A stretch of DNA of 52,690 nucleotides from CAYFUR01 sp964346275 (GTDB lineage: Bacteria; Sumerlaeota; Sumerlaeia; SLMS01): NCBI GenBank assembly GCA_964346275.1, contig CAYFUR010000012.1:1-52690 (forward strand), in the 5' to 3' direction. Within the stretch, counting starts at the first letter, position 1. Each line of letters begins with the position of its first letter. Shown here piece by piece: positions 29,163 through 36,663 of the stretch. Under the pieces are notes generated by a model that was given only the letters and a program-made list of their open reading frames with translations, had not been told where the DNA came from and made no database searches. Made by a program: the position numbers and the translations under genes.

Positions 29163-31367
29163 ATGGCTCACGTTTTTAAAGCACAATGGAGAGTGGCGCC
29201 AACGGGAGCCCGGACGCCCGCCTTGCGTTCGCTGGATATTCCCGCACTGCTGGCGAGCCTCTACGCGCTGGTCTCCCTGCTGCCGGTGGAGCCCTTCACC
29301 CCGGCTCTGATCGCCTTGGTGGGTCTTTTGATGATCCCCGGCCTGTATGTGGGCCGGTGGAGGCAGCCGGCCGCCTATCGCCGGGCCTGGAATGTGGCTT
29401 CGTGTGCTTTCATTTTCCTGATGCTCGGGGTGCGGTTTTTTCTGGCAACGCCGTCCTCGGTGGTTCTGATTTTCATCTGCCTCTTTCTTCTTCTTCACAA
29501 ATGGTTTAACGAGCGAGGCCTGCGCGAGTACCTGGAGATTTGGGCGCTTTCGGCGCTGGTGCTCATGGTGGGGGCCATGAGGGGAGAGGGGTTCTTTGGC
29601 CTGCTGGTTGTCTGCGGGTGGGGGATCGCCTCGATGCAGATTTTGAATCTGATGGCGGTGCTGCGCAGCCAGAGCAGGCTGAATGCGAAAACCACCTCGC
29701 CGTATCGAGTGGCGGGCCATTCGATGCGGATTATCTGGATGCTGCTGCCGCTGACGCTCCTGGTGGCCGCGGGCTTCTTCACGGTGGCTCCGCGGACCCG
29801 ACTTGCGGCGTATGACGAAGAACCCATGAAAGGGCTGACTCCGGTTGAGCGCCACGTGGTTCAGACCGGCTATTCCGACGACGTGAATCTGCGCGGTCTG
29901 ACGGCTATCAAGCAAACCGAGGGAACGGCTTTTCGAGTCATGGACGCCCCGGTGAATATGGCGGGCGGAGCGACTCGGTTTCGGGTCGGTGTTTTGGACG
30001 ACTTCGACGGCTGGGATTGGAGCCGGGCCCATCGCGAACCGGCCGCATGGGTGGAATCGGGCAAGTTGCCTTACTGGTTTGGAAAGGTTGCGGATGATCG
30101 TTCGGATCTGGTGCCGGAGTCAGGGGAAGGCCGCCACGACCTGATTCGCATCCGGCTGGTGGATTATCCGAATCGCTCGCTGCCTCTGCCAGAAGCGGCT
30201 ATTTCGGTGGTTTCGCTTTCTCCGGCAAGCGGGTTGGAAGTGGGATCTGGAGGAAGAATTTCGGTGAGTGAAGCGCCTCCGCCGCGCCAGTTCGAGGTGA
30301 TGGCGCGGCCGCCAAAGCGCCAGGGAGCCTCGCTGCCGCTGCTTGGCGGGCCGGTGCTCCGGAGTCATCTGGAGGTGCCGGGATCTCTCCAAGAAGCCGT
30401 TGCCGCCGCCAGTGCAATGGCTGTTTCACGGTCCGAGGCGGGCCCTGCGGAAAGGGCGCGGCAGGCAAGCGCCTACTTGAGGCGGAAGGGGAGCTATACG
30501 CTGGACCTCACGCACCTGGACGATGGACCCCAAGCCATACGAGGGTTTCTTGAGAATGGGATGAAAGGGCATTGCGAGTTGTTTGCAACGAGCCTGGCTC
30601 TGATCCTGAGAGAACAGGGAATCCCGAGCCGTCTGATCACGGGCTTTTCCGTCCCCGGGCAACCGGATGATCCGCCGGGGTCCGACCTGGTTGTGGGCCA
30701 CAGGCATGCCCATGCCTGGGTGGAAGCCTATCTGCCGGAGAGTGGCTGGACGGTTTTTGATCCGACACCGCCGCTTCCGCTGACGACTGCGCCCAAGATG
30801 ACGGAAATGGGGGTCGCTTCTTTTCTGCTGGCCCAGGTCCAGAACCTGGCGAGCCTCGTCGAGGATTACGACCGGCATGACCAGAAGCGTCTCTGGAAGG
30901 AAGTGAAAGGGGGCGTGGTGGGCGCAATTGAGGAATGGGAGCATGGGGCTTTGCCGCGAGCCTGGACCCGGATGCGCCAGAATCTGCGAGAGCCATTCAT
31001 TCTGCAGTTAGCTGGGTTTTTGGTATTTCTCAATTTGGCGGCGATTTGGGCTTATTATCGTTACTGGCCTTTTGAAGGAAGAAGGGGAGCCCATCGCCGC
31101 CTGCGCCGCGGCAGCCAGGCCTCTTTCGCGGGCCTCTACGGAGAGATTCTGGATACCTTGCGCGTTGATGGGACGGAAGGGGTGGCGTGTTTTACGCCCA
31201 CGGAAACGATTCAGAGAGCGGCGCCGCGGCGGGGGATCTCCGAGGAGTCCGCGCGCCGGCTGGCGGTGCTCTATACATCCTGGCGCTATCGTGACCGGGA
31301 TGCGGGGATCGAAAAGCGGATTCGGCTTTTATTGAAGGAAATCCGGCGCGAGAAGCGCGGCATCTAA
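29163..31367 (+). CDS. TgpA-like membrane transglutaminase (DUF3488-transglutaminase-DUF4129 type)
   Basis: 734 residues. Six or seven membrane spans fill the first ~220 residues, then a large extracytoplasmic domain with the transglutaminase-like catalytic triad Cys471 (KGHCELFATSLALILR), His517 (HRHAHAWVEAYLP) and Asp533 (VFDPTPP). One more span (about 617-637, LQLAGFLVFLNLAAIWAYY) leads to a cytoplasmic tail with a DUF4129-like fold. This arrangement matches the TgpA family, periplasmic cysteine enzymes of unknown substrate, essential in Pseudomonas. GAGG precedes the ATG. Homologues often follow a DUF58 gene and a MoxR ATPase; neither is present here, so the gene stands apart from its usual cluster. 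Confidence 0.92.
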   Translation: MAHVFKAQWRVAPTGARTPALRSLDIPALLASLYALVSLLPVEPFTPALIALVGLLMIPGLYVGRWRQPAAYRRAWNVASCAFIFLMLGVRFFLATPSSVVLIFICLFLLLHKWFNERGLREYLEIWALSALVLMVGAMRGEGFFGLLVVCGWGIASMQILNLMAVLRSQSRLNAKTTSPYRVAGHSMRIIWMLLPLTLLVAAGFFTVAPRTRLAAYDEEPMKGLTPVERHVVQTGYSDDVNLRGLTAIKQTEGTAFRVMDAPVNMAGGATRFRVGVLDDFDGWDWSRAHREPAAWVESGKLPYWFGKVADDRSDLVPESGEGRHDLIRIRLVDYPNRSLPLPEAAISVVSLSPASGLEVGSGGRISVSEAPPPRQFEVMARPPKRQGASLPLLGGPVLRSHLEVPGSLQEAVAAASAMAVSRSEAGPAERARQASAYLRRKGSYTLDLTHLDDGPQAIRGFLENGMKGHCELFATSLALILREQGIPSRLITGFSVPGQPDDPPGSDLVVGHRHAHAWVEAYLPESGWTVFDPTPPLPLTTAPKMTEMGVASFLLAQVQNLASLVEDYDRHDQKRLWKEVKGGVVGAIEEWEHGALPRAWTRMRQNLREPFILQLAGFLVFLNLAAIWAYYRYWPFEGRRGAHRRLRRGSQASFAGLYGEILDTLRVDGTEGVACFTPTETIQRAAPRRGISEESARRLAVLYTSWRYRDRDAGIEKRIRLLLKEIRREKRGI

Positions 31368-31372
31368 GCGAT

Positions 31373-31690
31373 TCAGGTGCTATTCGGAGTTTCGTCTTTT
31401 TCTTTCACGGCAAACCAGCGGGGATTGCGGTTCATCCAGCGGGGAACGGGATTGAAACCGCCTTTGCAGAGGGGCTGGCAGCGCAGCAGGCGCCAGAGGA
31501 TGAGCCCAATGGCGGGGACGAGGGGGCCGCGCTGGAGCGCTTCTTCGGCATAGTGGGAACAAGTCGGCACGAACCGGCACTGGCCGCCCAGGAGCCAGCC
31601 GAGATAACGCTGGTAGCCATGAACCGCGGCGAGAAGCAGGCGGCGCAGGAAGCGGTCGATGACCCAGAGGATTTCGAACAGGCGTTTCAT
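31373..31690 (-). CDS. yidD: Membrane protein insertion efficiency factor YidD
   Basis: Small membrane-associated protein that helps YidC insert membrane proteins. 105 residues. The YidD signature is complete: YQRYLG, CRFVPTCSHYAEEAL (Cys38 and Cys44), RLLRCQPLCKGGFNPVP. A C-terminal tail of about 20 charged residues is slightly longer than usual. It usually sits in the rpmH-rnpA-yidD-yidC cluster; here it is isolated and convergent with the transglutaminase gene, five bases away. Confidence 0.93.
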   Translation of the reverse strand: MKRLFEILWVIDRFLRRLLLAAVHGYQRYLGWLLGGQCRFVPTCSHYAEEALQRGPLVPAIGLILWRLLRCQPLCKGGFNPVPRWMNRNPRWFAVKEKDETPNST

Positions 31691-31922
31691 GGAGGAGAGG
31701 ATCCAGGGTGCTGTTGCGAGGTTTCCACGAAACAGGGAAGAGTGGCAACGGCTTAATCAAATAGCGGAAGGAATGGGTTTTCTCGCACCGCCCTGTGGGG
31801 GAATGTGGCATAACGCGCCATGAATCTGAAGGAGAATCCAATAAATTCAGCAATAGCAATAAATGACATACGGTTTAAGATTTGCAATACACTCGGGAGA
31901 CCATCCCAAAAGGGAAATGTGT

Positions 31923-32498
31923 ATGAGCGCGAAGGACCAGGAACAATTCGATAAAGAAAAAGAAATCCTTGAAGAAAACGCCGGGGAACCGGAAGAGGTT
32001 TACCTGGATGAAAAAGGCGAACCGATCGAGCCGCCCGAGAACCACGAGGAAGACCTGGAGGAGACTCGGGCTGAGGAAAGCGAGTTTCAGCAGCGTTACT
32101 TGAGGCTCTATGCGGAGTATGAGAATTTCCGCAAACGCTCGGCGCGCGAGAAGTCCCAGGAGCGCCAGCGCGGGCGGCGGGACGCAGCGGAAAAGCTGAT
32201 GCCGGTCTATGATTCCCTGGCCATGGGGCTGATAAAACTCCCGGAGGACGACCCCTCGCGCGAGGGGCTGAAAGCTGTGGAGCGCCAGCTGATGGCAAGC
32301 TTGGAGGATCTTGGGATTCAGAAGGTGGGGACGATAGGAGAGAAATTTAATCCCGAGTTCCACGAGGCAATCGCCAATATGCCGAGCGATGAGTATGAAG
32401 AAGGCGTTGTGTGCGAAGAGTCCCGCGCGGGTTTTCAGGATGAGTTGGGACTCATCCGGGCGGCCCAGGTGCTTGTGAGCAGCGGCCCGGCTGGATAA
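31923..32498 (+). CDS. grpE: Nucleotide exchange factor GrpE
   Basis: Releases ADP from DnaK. 191 residues. An acidic N-terminal tail is followed by the long dimer helix (LRLYAEYENFRKRSAREK) and the beta domain signature GEKFNPEFHEAIANMPSDEYEEGVV...LRAAQVLV-type end. The ATG at 31923 is used because AGGG lies eight bases before it; the ATG two codons earlier is too close to that site. No CIRCE element was found upstream. A dnaJ-type gene follows after 34 bases, but dnaK is not between or beside them. Confidence 0.95.
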   Translation: MSAKDQEQFDKEKEILEENAGEPEEVYLDEKGEPIEPPENHEEDLEETRAEESEFQQRYLRLYAEYENFRKRSAREKSQERQRGRRDAAEKLMPVYDSLAMGLIKLPEDDPSREGLKAVERQLMASLEDLGIQKVGTIGEKFNPEFHEAIANMPSDEYEEGVVCEESRAGFQDELGLIRAAQVLVSSGPAG

Positions 32499-32532
32499 TC
32501 CAAAGCCTTGCGAGGAGTGAAGTGAAGACAAC

Positions 32533-33519
32533 ATGGCGGTGAAATATAAAGACTATTACGAGCTGCTGGGTGTTTCGCGCGGCGCGAGCGCGGAGGAAAT
32601 CCGCCGCGCTTATCGGCAGCTTGCGCGAAAATATCACCCCGACACGAACAAGGACGACCCGAAGGCCGAGGATAAGTTCAAAGAGATCAATGAGGCCTAT
32701 GAGGTTCTGAAGGATCCGGAAAAGCGGAAATTGTATGATTCCCTGGGCGAGAACTGGAAAGAGGGCCAGAACTTCCGTCCGCCTCCCGGGGGGCAGCATC
32801 AGTGGTCCGGAGGCTTTCATTCCGGCGCCGAGGGATTCAATTTTGGCGATTTCAGCGATTTCTTCGAGGCGCTGTTTGGCGGTGGATTTGCCGGAGCGAG
32901 TGGCGGCGGTGGCCGTGGCGGTCCGCGTGTGGATTTCCGGACCGCGGGCGGACGTCCCGGTGGTTTTGCCGGCGGCGGAGATCCTTTCTTCGGCGATTTA
33001 GGCGGGCAGGGGGCCTCGCCGCCCTCGGAAGCGGAAATCGATGTGCCCATCGAGACGGTGTTGAAGGGCGGCACTCACAAGGTGACGCTGAGCATTCCGG
33101 GGAAGGGCCAGCGGACCTTTGACCTGAAGATTCCCAAGGGCATCGGTGAAGGTAAGAAGATCCGTCTGTCGGGAGAGGGGCCGGATGGCGGTGATATCCA
33201 CCTGAAGGTTCGCTATAGTGCGAACGGCCGTTATCAGCTTGAGGGAGAGAACGTCGTAGCGGAAGCGAGTGTCTCCCCGGCGACGGCGGCGCTCGGGGGG
33301 AAAGTGCCGGTGGAAACTCCCGAGGGAACGATCAAGCTCTCGATTCCCGCTGGAAGCAGCTCAGGCCGGCGGCTTCGGCTCCGCGGCAAGGGCCTTCCAA
33401 AGGTCGGCGGAGGGTATGGAGATTTGCTGGTGCGGGTGATGATTGCCCTGCCGGAAGAACTGGGTCCGAAGGAAAAGAAACTTTACGAGCAACTGAAAGA
33501 AGTGGAGAGCGGGAAATGA
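32533..33519 (+). CDS. cbpA: DnaJ-type co-chaperone without zinc finger (CbpA-like)
   Basis: J-domain protein that stimulates DnaK. 328 residues. The J domain (about 1-75) has HPD in ARKYHPDTNKDDPKAEDKF, then a long Gly/Phe region (about 85-165) and a C-terminal substrate-binding domain (VPIETVLKGGTHKVTLSIPG, LRLRGKGLPK). The four CXXCXGXG zinc repeats of classical DnaJ are absent, so it is class II, like CbpA. Its position next to grpE, where classical dnaJ often lies, suggests it may be the main partner of GrpE/DnaK here. Its stop overlaps the ybeY start by four bases. Confidence 0.93.
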   Translation: MAVKYKDYYELLGVSRGASAEEIRRAYRQLARKYHPDTNKDDPKAEDKFKEINEAYEVLKDPEKRKLYDSLGENWKEGQNFRPPPGGQHQWSGGFHSGAEGFNFGDFSDFFEALFGGGFAGASGGGGRGGPRVDFRTAGGRPGGFAGGGDPFFGDLGGQGASPPSEAEIDVPIETVLKGGTHKVTLSIPGKGQRTFDLKIPKGIGEGKKIRLSGEGPDGGDIHLKVRYSANGRYQLEGENVVAEASVSPATAALGGKVPVETPEGTIKLSIPAGSSSGRRLRLRGKGLPKVGGGYGDLLVRVMIALPEELGPKEKKLYEQLKEVESGK

Positions 33520-34019
33520 GCGGCCCGGCAGTTGACGTGAGCTTTGATCGCCCCCAGCTCCTCTCGCCTCGGGAGGAGTTGGTTCGTTTCACGGAGGATT
33601 TGCTGGCGTACTGTCTGGAAGACCTCGGGTTTTCCCAGGGGGAAGTGAGCGTGCGCTATACATCGAAGGCGGGGATGCGCCGCCTGAACCGGGATTTTCT
33701 GGGCGAGGACCGGCCGACGGATGTTTTGAGTTTTCCGGCGGAGGAGCCGCGGGGGATCCGGCGGCCAGTGAAGAAGCGGGTTTACCTCGGCGACCTGGCA
33801 ATCTGTCTTCCGGTTTGCGCGGCCCAGGCTCCAAGCTACCAGCGGACGGCCGGGGAGGAAGTGGCCCTGATGCTCGTGCATGGGTTGCTGCATTTGCTGG
33901 GGCACGACCACGATTCGAAGAAGAGGGAAGAGCTGATGTGGGGGGAGACGGACCGGCTTTTGCTCGCTTCGGCGTCTATACGCCGTCCCAGGCTCCAGGT
34001 GCGGGGAGTGAAGACGTGA
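33516..34019 (+). CDS. ybeY: Endoribonuclease YbeY (16S rRNA maturation)
   Basis: Zinc-dependent RNase for 16S rRNA 3'-end maturation and ribosome quality control. 167 residues. The zinc motif H-x3-H-x5-H is intact: His122, His126 and His132 in VHGLLHLLGHDHD. Also conserved: LNRDFLGEDRPTDVLSFP and LGDLAIC. The start overlaps the cbpA stop (ATGA) and the stop overlaps the era start (GTGA), so translation is coupled across all three genes. ybeY next to era is a common arrangement. Confidence 0.95.
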   Translation: MSGPAVDVSFDRPQLLSPREELVRFTEDLLAYCLEDLGFSQGEVSVRYTSKAGMRRLNRDFLGEDRPTDVLSFPAEEPRGIRRPVKKRVYLGDLAICLPVCAAQAPSYQRTAGEEVALMLVHGLLHLLGHDHDSKKREELMWGETDRLLLASASIRRPRLQVRGVKT

Positions 34020-34933
34020 GCGGGGCGGAATTCCGGGCGGGTTTTGCGGCTTTGCTGGGCAAGCCGAACGCGGGCAAGTCGACGCTGTTGAACCGGATTG
34101 TCGGGGCGAAGCTGGCGGCGGTGTCCGCGCTGCCGCAAACGACGCGGGACCGCTTTTCCGGTATATACAGTGACGAGGCGCGGCAGATTATCTTTGTCGA
34201 TCTTCCCGGCATGATCGGGGCGACGGACCGGCTCAACGAGTGTCTGCGGGGGAATGTGCTGGAGAGCCTGGATGATGTGGACGTGGTGGTTCACCTGGCG
34301 GACGTGGGAGATCCGGAGCCATATAACGAGGATATTCGGGAGGCCTTGAGGAGAACCAGCCGACCGGTGGTGCTTGCGGTGAACAAGGTCGACGGGAAGC
34401 GGGCGAAAACCGATGCGGGATCGTGGGCGGGGGAGAACTGTCCTGAAGACTTGATGGGGCGTTATGCGCGGGTGGTTGGGGTGTCGGCGCTGCAAGGCGG
34501 GGGCGTGGAGGATCTGCTCGGCGCGATTGCGGGGCATCTTCCGAAGAGCCCTCCCCTCTACGATCCCGAGATGATGACGGACCGCGATCTGAGATATCTG
34601 TCGCAGGAAATGATCCGGGAGAAGCTGTTTAAGCACTTGCACGAGGAGCTGCCTTATTCGACGGCGGTGGAGGTGGACGAATTTCACGAGCGCGAGACGG
34701 GGAAGTGGTATATACGCGCGACGATCCACGTCGAACGGGATTCGCAAAAGGGGATGGTGATCGGCAAGGGCGGGGCGATGCTGCGGCGGATCAGCACGGA
34801 GGCGCGCGGCGAGATCGAGGCTCTTTGCGATACACCGGTTTTTCTGGAGCTTTGGGTGAAGGTGAGGCCGAAGTGGCGCAAGCGGGATGCGGACCTGCGG
34901 CGCTTTGGTTTCAAGCCGCCGAAGCGGGGATGA
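34016..34933 (+). CDS. era: GTPase Era
   Basis: Ribosome-assembly GTPase that binds the 3' end of 16S rRNA. 305 residues from a GTG at 34016 that overlaps the ybeY stop and has GGGGAG about eight bases upstream; a longer frame to 33815 lies inside ybeY and is rejected. G1 is GKPNAGKST (about 15-23); the G3 box reads DLPG where DTPG is usual; G4 is NKVD; the G5 region is VSALQG. The C-terminal KH domain has GMVIGKGGAMLRRI and LWVKVRPKWRKRD. Ends 18 bases before a convergent gene. Confidence 0.95.
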   Translation: MSGAEFRAGFAALLGKPNAGKSTLLNRIVGAKLAAVSALPQTTRDRFSGIYSDEARQIIFVDLPGMIGATDRLNECLRGNVLESLDDVDVVVHLADVGDPEPYNEDIREALRRTSRPVVLAVNKVDGKRAKTDAGSWAGENCPEDLMGRYARVVGVSALQGGGVEDLLGAIAGHLPKSPPLYDPEMMTDRDLRYLSQEMIREKLFKHLHEELPYSTAVEVDEFHERETGKWYIRATIHVERDSQKGMVIGKGGAMLRRISTEARGEIEALCDTPVFLELWVKVRPKWRKRDADLRRFGFKPPKRG

Positions 34934-34951
34934 GGATGATGGGGGCGGGAT

Positions 34952-36181
34952 CTATTCGGTGGATTTGATCCGGCGGAGGAGGGATTTGGCGCCGGTGTCG
35001 TTGGGGTGGTCGGAGATCATTTTTTCCAGATGGCGCATGGAGCGCTCTTTTTCTCCGAGGGTGAGCAGCCAGTTGGCCACGTGGCCGCGAAACACGTGGA
35101 GGGTGGGGTGGCGGTCGAGCAGCTCCTCTCCTTGCTCGACGGCTTTCTCCATATCTCCGGCGACGGCTTCGAGGAGGATCAGGTTCGCCTCGTGGCCGGG
35201 GTGGTTTTTTTCCATGACGACGTCGCGATACCAGGCGAGTTCTTCTTTGAGGAAGGAGTGGGGCTCGTGCTGGGGGAGGAGTCCGGGGAAAGCAGCGCGA
35301 AGCATATCCCAGTCGCGCGCATAGACAACATTATCGAGCCACTCGGGCCGCGCGAGGGATTCCTGGGTGATGGGACGGCCGGATTCCATTTCCATTCCCG
35401 TGTAGCCGTGATGGGCGATGAGAGCATGGAGGTTGAATCCCGTGTAGCCATTACGGAGGAGGAGCGGTTCGTTTTTTTCCAGAATCAGAAAGTCGGCTTT
35501 TTGCTGGGCGAGATATTCCTGAAAGCCTTTCAGCACCTGGGGTTCATGGCCTTCCACGTCGATCTTGAGAAGGCGGATTTGCCGGATGCCGAGGCGGTTC
35601 AGTTCTTCGTCGAGGGAGACCGTCCGGATAGTCGCGGGGCGCTCGTTTCTGGCGACATTGGTGATTCGGGTGATGCTGGACTGGCCGATGGTGGAGGAGA
35701 GATTGAATTCGATCTGGCCGGTGCGATCGGAGCAGGCTTTTTCGATGAGGTCGGTCTGGGGCATACGCGAGGCCGGAGCCGCACGCAGGGCGGGGCGCAA
35801 GCGCTCGAGGGCGCGGTGGTCGGGTTCGAAGAGAACCATGCGGCCATCGGGGCCGATCTGGGCGGCGGCGAGGCCCGCCGTGAAGCCAAGCTGGGCGCCG
35901 ATATCGATATAGACATCGCCGGGGCGGAGAACGCGGGCATAGAACTCTTCGATCTCTTCTTCGTAAAGGCCGAGAGCCATGACGCTCTGCCAGAAGTCTC
36001 GCGGGTCGAGGCTGAGCGTGACGGGCCCCTTGGCCAGTTGGAGGCTCCGGCCGGTGAAGAGGCGGGCGAGAAGGCGAAAGAGGCGGATGCGGTGTTCGGG
36101 GCTGCGCGGGAACCGGCGGATGCGAAACCAGGAGGCGAGGGCGGTAAGAGCTGGGGAGTGTTTAAGCGGTGGCGTGGTCAT
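34952..36181 (-). CDS. FkbM-family methyltransferase with helical-repeat tail
   Basis: 409 residues. The FkbM SAM-dependent methyltransferase domain covers about 85-255: YIDIGAQLGFTAGLAAAQIG (SAM loop, usual D.GAN.G), LFEPDHRALERL, and RLLKIDVEGHEPQVLKG, the family signature. Family members methylate hydroxyls of sugars or polyketides. The last ~110 residues look like TPR-type helical pairs (EKAVEQGEELLDRHPTLHVF, KERSMRHLEKMISDHPNDTGA). No glycan cluster surrounds it, so the substrate is open. A terminator for the next transcript upstream lies at 36261-36292. Confidence 0.85.
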   Translation of the reverse strand: MTTPPLKHSPALTALASWFRIRRFPRSPEHRIRLFRLLARLFTGRSLQLAKGPVTLSLDPRDFWQSVMALGLYEEEIEEFYARVLRPGDVYIDIGAQLGFTAGLAAAQIGPDGRMVLFEPDHRALERLRPALRAAPASRMPQTDLIEKACSDRTGQIEFNLSSTIGQSSITRITNVARNERPATIRTVSLDEELNRLGIRQIRLLKIDVEGHEPQVLKGFQEYLAQQKADFLILEKNEPLLLRNGYTGFNLHALIAHHGYTGMEMESGRPITQESLARPEWLDNVVYARDWDMLRAAFPGLLPQHEPHSFLKEELAWYRDVVMEKNHPGHEANLILLEAVAGDMEKAVEQGEELLDRHPTLHVFRGHVANWLLTLGEKERSMRHLEKMISDHPNDTGAKSLLRRIKSTE

Positions 36182-36260
36182 GGCGGCTCCTGTGAATGCG
36201 GCGCCATGATCGGCGAGAGACCGTGTTGGACAAGGTGAAATTTTCGCAGGCGTGGGTCAG

Positions 36261-36292
36261 AAAAAGGCGGCGGGGGAAAATCCCCGCCGCCG
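36261..36292 (-). terminator. Rho-independent terminator after the small secreted-protein gene
   Basis: On the minus strand an 11-pair GC stem (GGCGGCGGGGA with its complement) closes a four-base loop and is followed by TTTTTC. Closes the 36326-38649 two-gene unit. Confidence 0.92.
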
Positions 36293-36325
36293 GAGTTGGC
36301 GAATGATGGCTGGATTGGCAGCCGG

Positions 36326-36631
36326 TTATTCGTATTTGTCCCACTTTTCCGAAGCGTTGGTCTGCTGGATATCAAAGACAAGGCGGTAGGTGGGCTGGCC
36401 GACGCGCTGGGGCCGGGCCCGGAACGAGGAACTGGACGAGGTCCAGGCCGCGTTCGTCAGCGTGGAGTTGTTGATGGAAAAGACCGATCCCTGGACAGGA
36501 TCGAGGCCTTTTCCTTCGGTGGCCTCCTCGACGATTTCGCCCGCGGAGACGGCGCCTCCGATGGCGAGCCCACCAGCCAGGACCAGCAGAGCGATTCGCT
36601 TTGCGGGGGAGGACAGGGCTTTTTTCAACAT
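36326..36631 (-). CDS. Small secreted protein of unknown function
   Basis: 101 residues from the ATG at 36631, which has AGGAAGGA about eight bases upstream. A clear signal peptide (KRIALLVLAGGLAIGGAVSAG) is followed by a short Ser/Asn-rich mature part (TEGKGLDPVQGSVFSINNS, WTSSSSSFRARPQ) and a charged end (SEKWDKYE). No cysteines. It lies 32 bases after the large secreted protein on the same strand and before a strong terminator, so the pair is an operon; a shared job at the cell surface is inferred. Confidence 0.75.
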   Translation of the reverse strand: MLKKALSSPAKRIALLVLAGGLAIGGAVSAGEIVEEATEGKGLDPVQGSVFSINNSTLTNAAWTSSSSSFRARPQRVGQPTYRLVFDIQQTNASEKWDKYE

Positions 36632-36663
36632 AGTGTCGTCCTTCCTAAAGGCGTTGGTGTGCA

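Noticed and set aside
31691..31922. Search for a CIRCE element or heat-shock promoter before grpE
   Set aside because: No TTAGCACTC-N9-GAGTGCTAA or sigma32-like boxes were found.
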